Source: Poteriospumella lacustris (taxonomy: Eukaryota; Sar; Chrysophyceae; Chromulinales; Dinobryaceae). Taken from it: a stretch of DNA of 64,000 bases. This document shows, piece by piece, positions 34,585 to 44,529 of the stretch (within the stretch, counting starts at the first letter, position 1; every line of letters begins with the position of its first letter). The stretch lies in NCBI GenBank assembly GCA_008000375.1, contig SMOI01000002.1, forward strand, positions 152,035 to 216,034, given 5' to 3'. The position numbers and the translations under genes are program-made. The notes under the pieces are model-generated. The model worked only from the letters and a program-made list of their open reading frames with translations. It had not been told where the DNA came from and searched no databases.

Positions 34585-35290
34585 CTCGAAGGATGGTGTG
34601 TCCTCGGTCTTCAGAAAAGTGGGAAAAAAGGTTTAAATCAGTGAGAGTGCTTCTCTCCGGTGCTCTTGCAAAGATTTTACTTCGAAATTCTTTCAAGGTG
34701 CAGAAAAATCAACTGTGCACAATGTTCCTGCGATCTTGAACGAGGATAACTTGCTCCAAGCACACTTCAATCCGCAGTCGCACTCACAATGCAACAAAAG
34801 GGCAAGAGCCACTGGGCAACAGGTGACAATCGGAAAAAAGGACCACAGCTATGTATGCAAGAGTTGCATCCAACTGCTTGGTGTCGTAGTTGTAAAATGT
34901 CCCAAGTCAAAGACGAAGAGCCGCAAGTCCTTCTGGGATTATCGAAGTCGACGAGGATGCTCTGCTCCGCTGCAGCACCGACACAAGCCACAGAAGGCAA
35001 AAGGTGGCATGGGTCTCTCTCACAACACGTCACGTCTCTGTGGGGGACGGAGAACATGATGGTGATGACGACGATTTTTGCCGACGTCGACGATGCCGCC
35101 GCCGGCGTCGTCAGTTTGTTGTCTGTGCGACATGATATCAGTGCGTCTACTTCAGTTGTACGATTTAAGAAATCCCGCTGAAATGGAGAAAGGATGCAAT
35201 AGTAAAGAAGATGGCAAAGTGCTATTTACAGCAGCAGAATCAGGAACAGCGGTAGGGAGAGGTGACATACACAGCAGCCGGGCCCTATGC
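34585..35290. other. Intergenic region upstream of WD/TPR gene
   Basis: 706 bp between the WD/TPR start and the stop of the Cys-repeat/J gene, both on the minus strand. Overlapping open frames exist (34715-35059 and 34789-35181 on plus, 34767-35057 on minus), but none shows a domain, a splice partner or clear coding bias. The part around 35050-35110 is GA/CG-repeat rich. Likely promoter plus 3' UTR. Confidence 0.4.
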
Positions 35291-38200
35291 TCACTCATAC
35301 GCGGGCGTTTCGACGGTAGCGCCATCTTCCGTCGTACCATCAGCCGTATCGGATGAGCCTCCTTTTCCCGCATTGCTGCGCAACCAACGAGTCTGACAAG
35401 CATCGTATGCTTCAGTAATCTGTTGGAATATCCCCTGCACAATGGGTTTGTACTGTTCCAACTCGGCACTGGACCAACGATCCGGATGCCATTGCAAACT
35501 CGCACGGTAATATGCTCGTTTGATCAATCGAGTCAGTGCCTTGTTCAACGCCGACGGTTGAACCGACCCGCCTTTCGCCTCCCAGGCATGATACTGGTCC
35601 ACCAACTCGGAGGGCAATACCAGACCCAGCTTCTGCTCTGGTGACATTTCATATCGTGGCAAGCCAATACCCGTCCAGATGGCATCCAACCCGCTACGAT
35701 ATTCTACATGCAAACTACCATCGGCCGTCAAAAACGACTTCACACCCCATCGCGCCAATTTGTCGCCTGCGCAGTATAAATGATGCAAATAGCTGCCGTG
35801 CGAGGACGGGGATACCGGCAACGGTGGTGAATACGACCGTGTTTGTGGGAATACCGCGTCGTGATCTGGTCCGTGTGCATCGTGCGGGCAGATGCCATCC
35901 TTTAATACGTAGATACAAGGCGCGGTTTCCTTGGCGACGGGGTCTTCGGCCACGTGGAGCTTGAACAAGGCCAACGTACGTTCTTTCTCACGCTGCTTGT
36001 TCGCCGCCGCGGGTATCGACACCCGCACTTCAAAGGTACCCGGTTGGGAAATGATCAATGAATGGAAATACAACGTCCCCGCCACGGTGACATTCGTACG
36101 GTAACCCCAGAGGATCGCTCCCGCGGCATTGTTTTCATTGATGGAGATCTTCAACACCGTTCGTGCACTCGCATCGTCGTCGGCGGCGGCGTCGGCGTCA
36201 TACTTTTGTTGCCATTGATCAAAGACATCAAACCACAGGGCAAAGCGTTTGCCCGCCATGATCTCGATGCGATCGTCATCCCAAGAATAAATCCGTTTCA
36301 CCTTGATGGACGTCAGTTGTCGCTTTTCTTCGGCACATTTCAACATGTCGTTCGTATCCCACAATCGTTTGTGCTTGATATGCGACAAACAGACCAAAAT
36401 GGAGGCATAATCGGGTCGGGTACAGAGTTTCTGGGTCATGTTCTGGGCAAACCCGATCGTGGACGTGACAATTTTTGCCATTTCGTGGACGCACTCTGCG
36501 GGTTGCGTCGAGTGGGCATGTTCACACAATGCGGTGACGGTTGCGGCACTGTTGGGTAACAACAACGCCGTCGCGGTCGGGGGCAAGGTTAACAATCGTT
36601 GGACACACCGTAGGACACCCTGGGTGGGTGTTTCCGTGCGACAGATCTTGGCAATGCCCAACGCATCCAACAGTCGCCCGGGACCAATCTCGTGGGGTCG
36701 ATGCGGTTGATGCATCGCTTTGCCCAGTTCTACGGCACATTTCACGGTCGTTTCCGTTTGTCCACGTGTTTGTAAACCCTCACACAGATACGAGATGGCT
36801 TCGGAAGACCATGTTTTCGGTAAAATACGCTGACACAATTGAATATGCTGAATCGCGTGCGACGAGGAAATGTTGGTGCACAGTCGTACGGCGTCGTCTA
36901 CATGAGAAAAACAACAACAGCAACCGACCGATGGTGAGATGGTTCCAGCGATATCAGCCGTTGAGCTACAACCCAACCCCGACTTACCATGTTGCAGGGA
37001 GGTTGGCACGCTCTTGTAACATTCCGCAGCAGCCAACGGATCTTGCGAATCACTGAATGAACACATACTCACCAGCAATGCACGTGAGGTCCATTCCGAA
37101 TCCAATTGAAGATTTTCTTGGAAATAACCCAGAGCACGTTTGGGTGCGTTTTGAAAGTTCTTCGAGTAAGTGTGCACCGCTTGCAAGCATTTGATGGGGT
37201 CGTTGTAACCGGTGACGGGTGCATTGGTACACAGATGCACTTTCTCTTCGGCGACCAGGTAATGAGGAGCTATACAACAGCACCGAGCACAAGCACAAGC
37301 ACAAACACAAGAGACATTCATTTCAGACAAAACGGTGACGGTGACGCGGCCAAAAGAAAGATCGACACTCACCAGCGGCAGCACATTCAGCGGGCCCTTC
37401 ACTATCAGCCATCAAACACAAAGCTCGATGCTCTTCCGGATGATTCTTTAACACCGAGGTGGCTCGACGATAACACATCGATGGTCCCTACGTGTTTTAT
37501 CACATCGACCTTGCGTGAGCACAAGCAGCAGAGCAGTCACAAAACACAACGAGACGGGGTTCGTACCGAATTCACCGCAGAATTGCAGAGCAGCGCACGA
37601 TCTTCCAAGGATCCTAAGCCTTTACTCTCGGCGAAGCAATCTCCAGGTGCTGCAGACAACGCCCCTTGACAAAGACTGACAATCGCTTCCGGCGAGAGCT
37701 TCAAATGGGGTTCCCGCCGTGTCACCGCCGTCACGACGTGACTCGTGCAATTGGCAGGACCGGCAGCAACGGGGGCATTTTGACAAATATGCAGCATATG
37801 CGCATAGGATAAACGAGGCGTGGAGAATTGACCCATATCTGCGACCAATTGTGCGAAACAGTCCGTGGCAGCCGTTGCAAACGAAACGAAGTTGTCGTCG
37901 TCCACCATGTCGACGTACTGATTCGGATTGATCTTGGCACAAAATTGGACGATATCCTCACTTCGAAGACCGTAGGCATTACGATTGTAATCCTTCAAGG
38001 CCAAGATACAATCCGAAATGATGGTATTCCGTGGACTGGTGAGACTGGCGTCACCACTGCCCACCGCATCTTGGCAGTGGTGCATCGCATCGTCGAGTTT
38101 CATTCCCAAATGATCATGAGATGCTTGAACACACAAATCAGGTGCATGATCAACATTCGATTGACAGAATTTGGCAACGGCCTTCTTGTTCACTTTGCCC

Positions 38201-38586
38201 ATCGACAAGACGCGTCGAAAGCACTCTGAAGGAATCGTTGACGCAGCTTTGGCACAAATGTTGAAGCCGAACTCATTGCGATCTTTGGAGTCAAGCTTTA
38301 GTAAGCACTCCACCGGGGCAACAGAAGAGGATTCATGACACAATTTGTATATGTCTTCGTAGCGCAAATGCAAGGACTCTTTCGCCATGACCGAACACGC
38401 TGCTGGACCCAACGAGTACTCTTCTTGATTGCATAGATTAGCGCGTTGCTGCACCGACAATGATGCATGACAGCGCTTTTCACATTCAGCCTTCATTTTG
38501 TTGGCCAATGTGGTCTGATAGAGCAAACCTGCTACAACTGTTAGGGTCAGGAGCAGCATCATCATCACTTCCACCTTCAACAACAA
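35291..38586 (-). CDS. Secreted Cys-pair repeat protein with C-terminal J domain
   Basis: Four exons: 38586-37567, 37487-37373, 37269-36988, 36897-35291; introns 79, 103 and 90 bp; 1007 residues. Each junction continues the same repeat pattern, which supports the model. The N-terminus is a signal peptide (MMMLLLTLTVVAGLLYQTTL). Residues about 30-600 hold at least 12 copies of a loose helical unit with two cysteines 10-16 apart, as in IVSLCQGALSAAPGDCF, RALCLMADSEGPAECA, VTALCEHAHSTQPAEC. A beta-sandwich-like region follows (IYSWDDDRIEIMAGKRFALWF ... GTFEVRVSI). The C-terminus has a J domain: LIKRAYYRASLQWHPDRW with the HPD motif, then FQQITEAYDACQTRW. J domains stimulate Hsp70 ATPase, so an ER-lumenal co-chaperone of BiP is a reasonable inference. 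The Cys-repeat family is not one I can name. Confidence 0.8.
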
Positions 38587-39271
38587 AACTGATACTTCTA
38601 CAATAGCAACACAGGAACTCTCCTCACTCTTTCTATGTGTAATTTATCGTTCACTGTAATTCAATCAGAAACAGTCCTTGACCAGGATTATCATTTATTC
38701 CATTGCTCTTTGCATCGTTTCAAACGATGACAATACCTCCAAAAGTGACCGACGAGAGATGGCCACGTGGGATCTTCAAATCTGGCGCATGAAACGGCTT
38801 TTCCTCAAGACACTTCTGGCACGATGACGACGGTCTTCCTGTCCGTTACAGTGCTGGTACACGTACTGTAAATCGTTAATTAATCGTTGTACGTCTGCAT
38901 GTGTGTACATGCGTATGTCGTCATAACAACTTTTACATAACCCAGTCTAACTTGATTCATATTTAACCTGGCCTCTGCCATCGCTGAATGAGCGTGGCCG
39001 CCAAACCGATTGTAACAGTGGTTGTAGATGTTGTCGGTTCTTTCTTCACGTCCTCCGCATTGGCAGCTCCACTCTTTCGCTTCTTCCTTTCCCAATTGAC
39101 CCAACCACGCCTGTGCCTGAGCTCCTCCACTGCCCCTGTTAGCTGGTCCTGGATATGATCGCAATCACCAAACAGCATATAGTTATTTACTGGTGGCAGC
39201 GACTGAGCTCACACAAAAAGGACGGAATAATTGAAGGCTCTCTCGTTGATAGTTAGGAAAGGGCGGCTGGC
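38587..39271. other. Intergenic region between Cys-repeat/J gene and Beclin gene
   Basis: 685 bp upstream of the Cys-repeat/J gene and downstream of the Beclin stop. One 71-codon open frame lies inside it (separate entry). The remainder is AT-rich with no repeat or gene seen. Confidence 0.4.
38963..39178 (-). CDS. Possible small ORF, 71 residues
   Basis: ATG at 39178. The product is charged in the middle (ERKKRKSGAANAEDVKKE) and ends TTVTIGLAATLIQRWQRPG. No family is recognised. Supported only by open frame and a same-strand gap of suitable size; it may equally be UTR. Confidence 0.22.
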   Translation of the reverse strand: MLFGDCDHIQDQLTGAVEELRHRRGWVNWERKKRKSGAANAEDVKKEPTTSTTTVTIGLAATLIQRWQRPG

Positions 39272-40404
39272 CTATTCCGTCACGGTCATGTTGCGACTGT
39301 GCTTTGTGAACCACGCGACAATCCACTTGATGTTCGTCAACATGAACTTCATCGCTCGCGTCCATTTCTCCAAGTCGTCGCCGAAGGTGAACGAGACATC
39401 TCCAATCAAAGAATCCGCAATAATAATGGGAAAAGGCATCGACATCGTCGGATCATACGACGCGATGAATTCACCCAGTTCGGTGATGCAAGTCATGAAG
39501 CCCGTCAACGCGGAATTGAAATTGCGACGTGGGAACATCGTGAAGGCTCCTTGGTCAATGTGCAACGGATGTACCGTGCTACGATCGTCGACTTTACTGA
39601 TCTTCGCGGTACTACCCATGGGCAACACTTGATATTGTTGAAAACGATACCGGGAACACGTCGCGATGGTATCTACGACCAGGGCCGCTTGTCCTAACGC
39701 TGCATCGGTTTGCGCAATGGCTTTCTCGTCATTTGCTCGTAGATAACCCAATCGGAAATTGTTGATGGTACCATGGGCTCCTTCAAACCAAATATGAAAC
39801 AATTCATTCACACACGTCAGCTGCGAGAAGCGCTTCAACTGCGTGTCCAACCGCTCGATGTCCATCGTCAAACTCCGTACGTCCTCCACGAGCTCGTTTT
39901 GCTTCATTTCCAAAATGTTCAACTTCTCCATCATTAACGATTCGAGTACTTTCGTTTCATACGCTTTGACGGAAATGATTTCACGTTGTATCGTCGTCAT
40001 CGATTGCTCGTCGCGTAACACCTCCAACTGTTGTTGCATCTGGGCGATTTCTTCTTCCACCGCTTGCATTTCATCGATTTTCTGCTGTGAAATAAAAACT
40101 AACAGACTACTCTGATCTGTATTGGCTTGCACGACATTGCTGATCTCCAAGTCCAAGGCTCGGAGGAACTATGAATCCACCCACAGACGAAAGATATGTC
40201 ATGTCATGTGTGTCCGCAAGGAAAATTTTCAATATCATGCGACTCACTCACCTTGTCCTCTTGAGTTTCCACATAATCATCAAACTCTTGCTCCCTGTAA
40301 GATGAACAAAAGAAGACGTGGATGAGAACAATAAACTGTATATTAACAGACACTACACCATCCAGGACTCACTTGTTCAACGAGAAGAAATTGGGATGAA
40401 ACAT
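39272..40404 (-). CDS. Beclin-1/Atg6 (Vps30), PI3-kinase complex subunit, short N-terminus
   Basis: Regulatory subunit of the class III PI3-kinase (Vps34) complex in autophagy and endosomal sorting. Exons 40404-40373, 40294-40252, 40168-39272; introns 78 and 83 bp; 323 residues. The spliced start reads MFHPNFFSLNKEQEF, then DDYVETQEDK joined to FLRALDLEI. A coiled coil spans about residues 45-130. The evolutionarily conserved domain follows with NELFHIWFEGAHGTINNFRLG, the family hallmark (human: FHIWHSGQFGTINNFRLG), and ends KWTRAMKFMLTNIKWIVAWF, the membrane-binding C-terminus. Human Beclin-1 has 450 residues; the BH3-containing N-terminal part is not seen, so either this lineage lacks it or small upstream exons were missed. 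Divergent from the Naa10-type gene across 512 bp. Confidence 0.93.
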
Positions 40405-40916
40405 CTCTTATTCAAATCCTCGCAACCAATCTATGAGTGAGGCTTTTAAGGTACACTTCAAGCTGACAGTGAAGTCGCTTCCTTCCTTTGGATAGAGAAC
40501 GAATTGTGAAGTAAATATCTATCGATTTTCAATTCTTCATTCACAACCGCAGCGGCTTCTGCTGCTGCTGGCGACGAAAAGCAGCAGCGACGACGATGAC
40601 GATCATCATCATCGTCGCGACATCATCTCGCATTTGACCCAGCGGCGAGTCACTCTTCATGGTTTACCATTTACTGTACTACCTAACCGGCGATACAATC
40701 ACATCAGCATTGTAGTTTTGTAGTGGTGCCTCTATCAGTGAGAAGACTTGTGTTGGAACTCAAGCTACTCAGTGTATGACAGACTGGAGTGCGTGGTTTG
40801 TGTGTCGTGTTTCGTTGTTGAGTGTTGGACTGATTGGACAAACGATGATCGCTCTGATGAGCAGGTACTCCAGCCAAGCAGTGAAGTTGACTCCATCTAT
40901 CTTTCCTCCTCGAACG
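40405..40916. promoter_or_regulatory. Divergent intergenic region, Beclin and Naa10-type genes
   Basis: 512 bp between divergent starts. It contains the first copy (40481-40554) of a duplicated segment and a CGA/ATC-rich simple-sequence patch near 40585-40620. The acetyltransferase frame is open from an ATG at 40776, so part of this could code for an N-terminal extension. Confidence 0.45.
40481..40554. repeat. Upstream segment of the Naa10-type gene, copy 1
   Basis: Shares the blocks TTTGGATAGAGAACG, a GAAGTAAATAT-like core, TATCGATTTT and CACAACCG...CAGCGG, in the same order and spacing, with 42014-42097. Alignment was by eye; small indels separate the blocks. Confidence 0.8.
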
Positions 40917-41698
40917 ATGTCGACGTCGTTGCATCGGGCCGTTGTACCCGTGAGTGGGCCAAATACGCTGCAGTATCGTGTTCGTCTGGCAACTGCCGCA
41001 GACATCCCAGCGATTGCGCAATGCAACGTGGACACGCTACCGGAGAATTACAGCAACCAGTTTTATGAGATGTTTTTATCCCGCAACAGCTTGTTATGCT
41101 TTGTCGCGGAATGCCCCGAGAATCAACTGGTAAGTTGCCTGTGTCATCGGTGTTGTCGGCCGATTCCCCCATCACCACCACCTTATATCGTCCACAGCTG
41201 GGCTATGCTCTGGGAAAGATCACTGAATATGAAGTGGAAGGACAGCTACCGTTCCAACAAATAACCGCCCCGAAAAGCTTCGTGGGTCATGTGGCCAGCA
41301 TCGCCGTGCACGAGAGCTACCGAGGCTTCGGTGTGGCGAAGGAGCTGATGACGTGTTTGCATTACAACTTCGCGAAGCATTACCACATGGATCGCGTCTC
41401 ATTATACGTGCGTGTACGTCTCTCTTCGTCGTACGTGGTGATGTCTTGTTTCGTCAGCGTCGTTGACGGTGGTGTGGTGTGGTGTGTCTCGCTCTGTATG
41501 CACTTGTAGGTGACGAACAAGGGCGCACGGAAACTGTATGAAACAGCCTTCCACTACAAGGTCGATTACATCGTGCCGCATTACTACACCGATGGTGAAG
41601 ATGCCTGCTATATGATCCGCGACCAGTTGCTGACGACGCACGAGTCTCCCGCGCCAGAGCTTCTCCCGTTGATCTCTCTTCCTGATGACCACGTCTGA
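40917..41698 (+). CDS. Naa10/Ard1-type N-terminal acetyltransferase (GNAT fold)
   Basis: Catalytic subunit of a NatA-type complex, transferring acetyl from acetyl-CoA to nascent protein N-termini. Exons 40917-41129, 41198-41413, 41510-41698; introns 68 and 96 bp; 205 residues. Motifs: IPAIAQCNVDTLPENYSNQFY (Naa10 has NLLCLPENYQMKYY), GYALGKI, GHVASIAVHESYRGFGVAKELM with the acetyl-CoA-binding RGFGVA, VSLYVRVTNKGARKLYE, and YYTDGEDACYMIRDQL (Naa10 has YYADGEDAYAMKRDL). A 12-residue insertion (VEGQLPFQQITAPKS) sits before beta-4. The start is uncertain: ATGs at 40776 and 40848 are in frame; 40917 was preferred because the domain begins about 20 residues later. The third exon and 3' flank are duplicated at 45164-45730. 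Confidence 0.92.
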
Positions 41699-41980
41699 TA
41701 GTCCCCACGCTGACACGACTGACCGCCGTAGGCTGTGCAAGATCCCAAGATCCCTGCTGTCTGTATATATATACTACATAGTCCAGCTCCGTCTGTTTCC
41801 ATCCTATTTCATCAAATCATTCCGTGTTCCATGAAGTGACGTAATTACGTTTTACGTTTTTGTGTTTGAGGGGTGAATCGATGTCGGATATGCATATAAC
41901 GAGAGAAATGTGCAGCGTTACCAGCCGAATACATATGGGGGAGGGGGGGTCTACCGCACACATCGCAGCAGCACAGTCTG
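41489..41980 (+). repeat. Duplicated segment, copy A (last exon and 3' flank of Naa10-type gene)
   Basis: Covers the intron-2 acceptor, exon 3, the 3' UTR (including CTGTATATATATACTACATA) and about 150 bp beyond, ending near GGGGGGGTCTACCGCACACA. Copy B at 45164-45730 is colinear and nearly identical through the exon, with an extra stretch of about 85 bp after TGACGTAATTACG. Confidence 0.93.
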
Positions 41981-42024
41981 GGTCTTCCCTCTTTGGGTCT
42001 TCCCTCTTTGGGTCTTCCCTCTTT
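41980..42024. repeat. 15-bp tandem repeat, three perfect copies
   Basis: GGGTCTTCCCTCTTT at 41980-41994, 41995-42009 and 42010-42024. The last copy runs into copy 2 of the duplicated upstream segment, so the repeat sits at the junction of the two duplicated blocks. Confidence 0.95.
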
Positions 42025-42097
42025 GGATAGAGAACGGATTCCGAAGAAATAATATCCATCGAATTTTTATCCATCTCACAACCGAACGGCGCAGCGG
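42014..42097. repeat. Upstream segment of the Naa10-type gene, copy 2 (now upstream of DUF285 gene)
   Basis: Same ordered blocks as 40481-40554 (TTTGGATAGAGAACG, GAAGAAATAAT, CATCGAATTTT, CACAACCG, CAGCGG). It lies about 350 bp upstream of the DUF285 start, so the promoter-proximal DNA of that gene may derive from the acetyltransferase locus. Confidence 0.78.
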
Positions 42098-42449
42098 ATA
42101 TAATAGATCTCTGAGGAGGAGGACTCAGGACTTTCTCCCGGACAAGAGCGACGGACACACGGCAAGAGCGACAGCCTGGCGACACACAGAAGATAGCTGA
42201 GCCCGGAGCCCTGAGCCGCCAGTGGGACCAAATCATAGATCATACAATACCCTGCAATACCAAATACAATACGGCTTCGTTTGGTGGTTTTTTCTCGCCT
42301 CCTGCTGTGGGAAACAACGACCACACCAAGAACCAAGCTACCAAGAGCAATCGTACAATCGTACGATGCAAGACAACGAGGTAAAAGGACTTCCTCAATG
42401 CCGACGTGAGCCGACCTAACGAGATCATCTATATGTACAGAGGCCCACG

Positions 42450-44039
42450 ATGATCTCTTCACGAGCGGAATCGGATGATGCATGCCGATACACCGACAGC
42501 CCGATCGCAGTGGTGCTGGACTTGTGTTTGTACCGCGTAGTGAGCGAACACTGTGCGGGCCGAGTGTTGCCGTTCGGGGTTCGACAGATGATCAAGGGTT
42601 ATGCCTGGTTGCGTTTAGACAACAAGACGTTAAAGGAAGCCGTGCAACTGTGGTGCAACGACCGAGAGAAGGCCATACAACGATACGGTGAGATCAATGA
42701 TTGGGACGTGAGCAGCGTAACCAGTATGGCCTCCCTATTCCAAAAGACCAAGTTCAACGATCGCATTGATCGTTGGGACGTGCGAAACGTCACGTCGATG
42801 GGATGTATGTTTGCGTTTGCAAAGGACTTCAACCAGCCGTTGGATACCTGGGATGTGCGTCGGGTGACCAATATGAGTTTTCTGTTCACCGGGGCCACTT
42901 CTTTCAACCAGCCGCTATCGATGTGGAATGTTGGCCAAGTCACGGATATGGGCGGTTTATTTGACAAAGCTTCGTCGTTCGACCAGCCGTTGGACACGTG
43001 GGACGTGAGCAAGGTCACCGAAATGAACCGTACGTTCGCTGGAGCCGAGTCGTTCAATCAGCCGTTGGGCAGCTGGGATGTGGGCGCGGTGACGGAGATG
43101 GATGATATGTTCTACCAAGCGTTGTCGTTCAACCAGCCGTTGTCAGCCTGGAATGTGCATCAGGTTGCTAATATGACGCGCATGTTTGCCCGTGCCGCGT
43201 CGTTTAATCAGCCGTTATCGACGTGGGATGTGAGTCAGGTCACGAACATGACTCACCTTTTCTACGACGCTACATCGTTCAATCAACCCCTGGACATGTG
43301 GAACGTCAGTCGGGTGTCGTACTTGCACAGTATGTTTGCTGGCGCCGAGTCGTTCAACCAGCCATTGTCGAACTGGGACGTGAGCCAGATCACTGATATG
43401 AGTTGCATGTTTTCGAAATGCTCGTCGTTCAACCAGCCGTTGTCGACGTGGGATGTGAGTCAGGTGACGCAAATGACAGACATGTTTTCGGGAGCCTCTT
43501 CGTTCAATCAACCGTTGGACACGTGGGATGTGAGTCAGGTCACCGATATGAAGTGCATGTTTACAGCCGCCTCTTCGTTTAACCAGCCGTTGTCGACGTG
43601 GAATGTGAGTCGCGTAACCACTATGGCTTTCATGTTCTCCGAGGCTGCGTCGTTCAATCAACCGTTGGACCTACGGAGTGTCAGCCGGGTCACCGATACA
43701 TGCTATATGTTCTCTGGAGCCTCTTCCTTCAACCAGCCGTTGGACGCGTGGGATGTGAGTCAGGTCACTGACATGCAGTTCATGTTCTCTGGAGCTTTGT
43801 TGTTTAACCAGCCGTTGTCGACGTGGGATGTGGGTGGTGTCACCGATATGACACACATGTTCTTCGAGGCTGCGTCGTTCAATCAACCGTTGGGCATGTG
43901 GGACGTCAGTCAGGTCACCGATATGAGCCACATGTTCGGTGGGGCGACGTCGTTCAATCAGCCGCTGGCGTCGTGGGATGTGAGCCAGGTCATCGATATG
44001 AGTGGCATGTTTGACGGAGCCACGTCGTATATGGTATAA
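42450..44039 (+). CDS. DUF285 (BspA-like leucine-rich) repeat protein, 18 units, C-terminally truncated
   Basis: Single exon, 529 residues. About 88 N-terminal residues (no signal peptide; helical, ending DREKAIQRYGEI) precede 18 contiguous 25-residue units of the DUF285 type, consensus TWDVSQVTDMxxMFxGAxSFNQPLx, from about 42698 to 44030. In other genomes DUF285 proteins are often surface-associated, but no anchor or secretion signal is visible here. Units 10-13 and 15-17 are nearly identical, which suggests recent expansion. Unit 14 departs from consensus (LRSVSRVTDT). The frame ends abruptly in unit 18 at TSYMV because 7 extra bases follow ACGTCGT relative to a relic unit downstream at 44296-44370; without them the repeat would continue NQPLGTW. 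The gene may still be expressed as a shortened product. Confidence 0.88.
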   Translation: MISSRAESDDACRYTDSPIAVVLDLCLYRVVSEHCAGRVLPFGVRQMIKGYAWLRLDNKTLKEAVQLWCNDREKAIQRYGEINDWDVSSVTSMASLFQKTKFNDRIDRWDVRNVTSMGCMFAFAKDFNQPLDTWDVRRVTNMSFLFTGATSFNQPLSMWNVGQVTDMGGLFDKASSFDQPLDTWDVSKVTEMNRTFAGAESFNQPLGSWDVGAVTEMDDMFYQALSFNQPLSAWNVHQVANMTRMFARAASFNQPLSTWDVSQVTNMTHLFYDATSFNQPLDMWNVSRVSYLHSMFAGAESFNQPLSNWDVSQITDMSCMFSKCSSFNQPLSTWDVSQVTQMTDMFSGASSFNQPLDTWDVSQVTDMKCMFTAASSFNQPLSTWNVSRVTTMAFMFSEAASFNQPLDLRSVSRVTDTCYMFSGASSFNQPLDAWDVSQVTDMQFMFSGALLFNQPLSTWDVGGVTDMTHMFFEAASFNQPLGMWDVSQVTDMSHMFGGATSFNQPLASWDVSQVIDMSGMFDGATSYMV

Positions 44040-44460
44040 TCAGCCGTTGGGTACTTGGTGTTAAGGCTACAAGGGAAGATCGGGCTATCGGTTGAATTAA
44101 TATGATCTATCGCTGATCAGATTGCGCTCGCAGGCTACTCTGGCTCTCGGAGGTATGGCTCTCTCGCCACCACCCGTCGAGTGGTTGGTTCCCTGGACAG
44201 TGCGAGCCTGAGCTGCCAAGCCACCGGGCCGGCCTGAGACTGGACGTACGCCAAGGACCAGGCACATCTTAACGCTTCGGGGGGGGGGGGGTTGAGTCAT
44301 GTGAAGTATATGAGTGGTGTATGTGACGGAGCCACGTCGTATAATCAACCATTGGATATTTGGAGCTTTGCCGTATCGTTTGCTGGATGACCGGGCAGTG
44401 ATGGCCGCATGGTGTGCATGGCATCGGTAGATGTGGTGATCATGGGACACGGTGATGACC
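44040..44460 (+). pseudogene. Decayed DUF285 repeat remnant
   Basis: After the truncated DUF285 gene there is about 250 bp of unrelated-looking DNA with a G-run at 44280-44292. Then one recognisable decayed unit at about 44296-44370 reads LSHVKYMSGVCDGATSYNQP, LDIW, and soon stops. It shows that the repeat array once extended further. Confidence 0.6.
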
Positions 44461-44529
44461 ATTACTCGATGGAGCTGCGCAGGAGCGTCCCCACTTTGTC
44501 TCCGGCCTCCCACTTTGAGCTACTGTCAG

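Larger units (their letters stand above)
41699..42449. other. Intergenic region between Naa10-type and DUF285 genes
   Basis: 751 bp. In order: the 3' part of duplicated segment A, three 15-bp tandem repeats, copy 2 of the Naa10 upstream segment, and about 350 bp of unique DNA before the DUF285 start codon. No gene is seen in the unique part. Confidence 0.6.

Noticed and set aside
34715-35181. Cys/Lys-containing open frames upstream of the WD40/TPR gene, considered as a small zinc-finger or ribosomal protein
   Set aside because: The Cys spacing fits no known zinc motif and no start or splice context supports it.
40090-40116. Possible 26-bp micro-intron in Beclin (GTAGTCTG...TTTCACAG)
   Set aside because: Every supported intron in the window is 60 bp or longer, and reading straight through stays in frame.
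42698-44030. Regularly spaced 75-bp repeats that could be mistaken for a CRISPR-like or satellite array
   Set aside because: The period is exactly 25 codons in an open frame with conserved DUF285 residues, so they are coding repeats.
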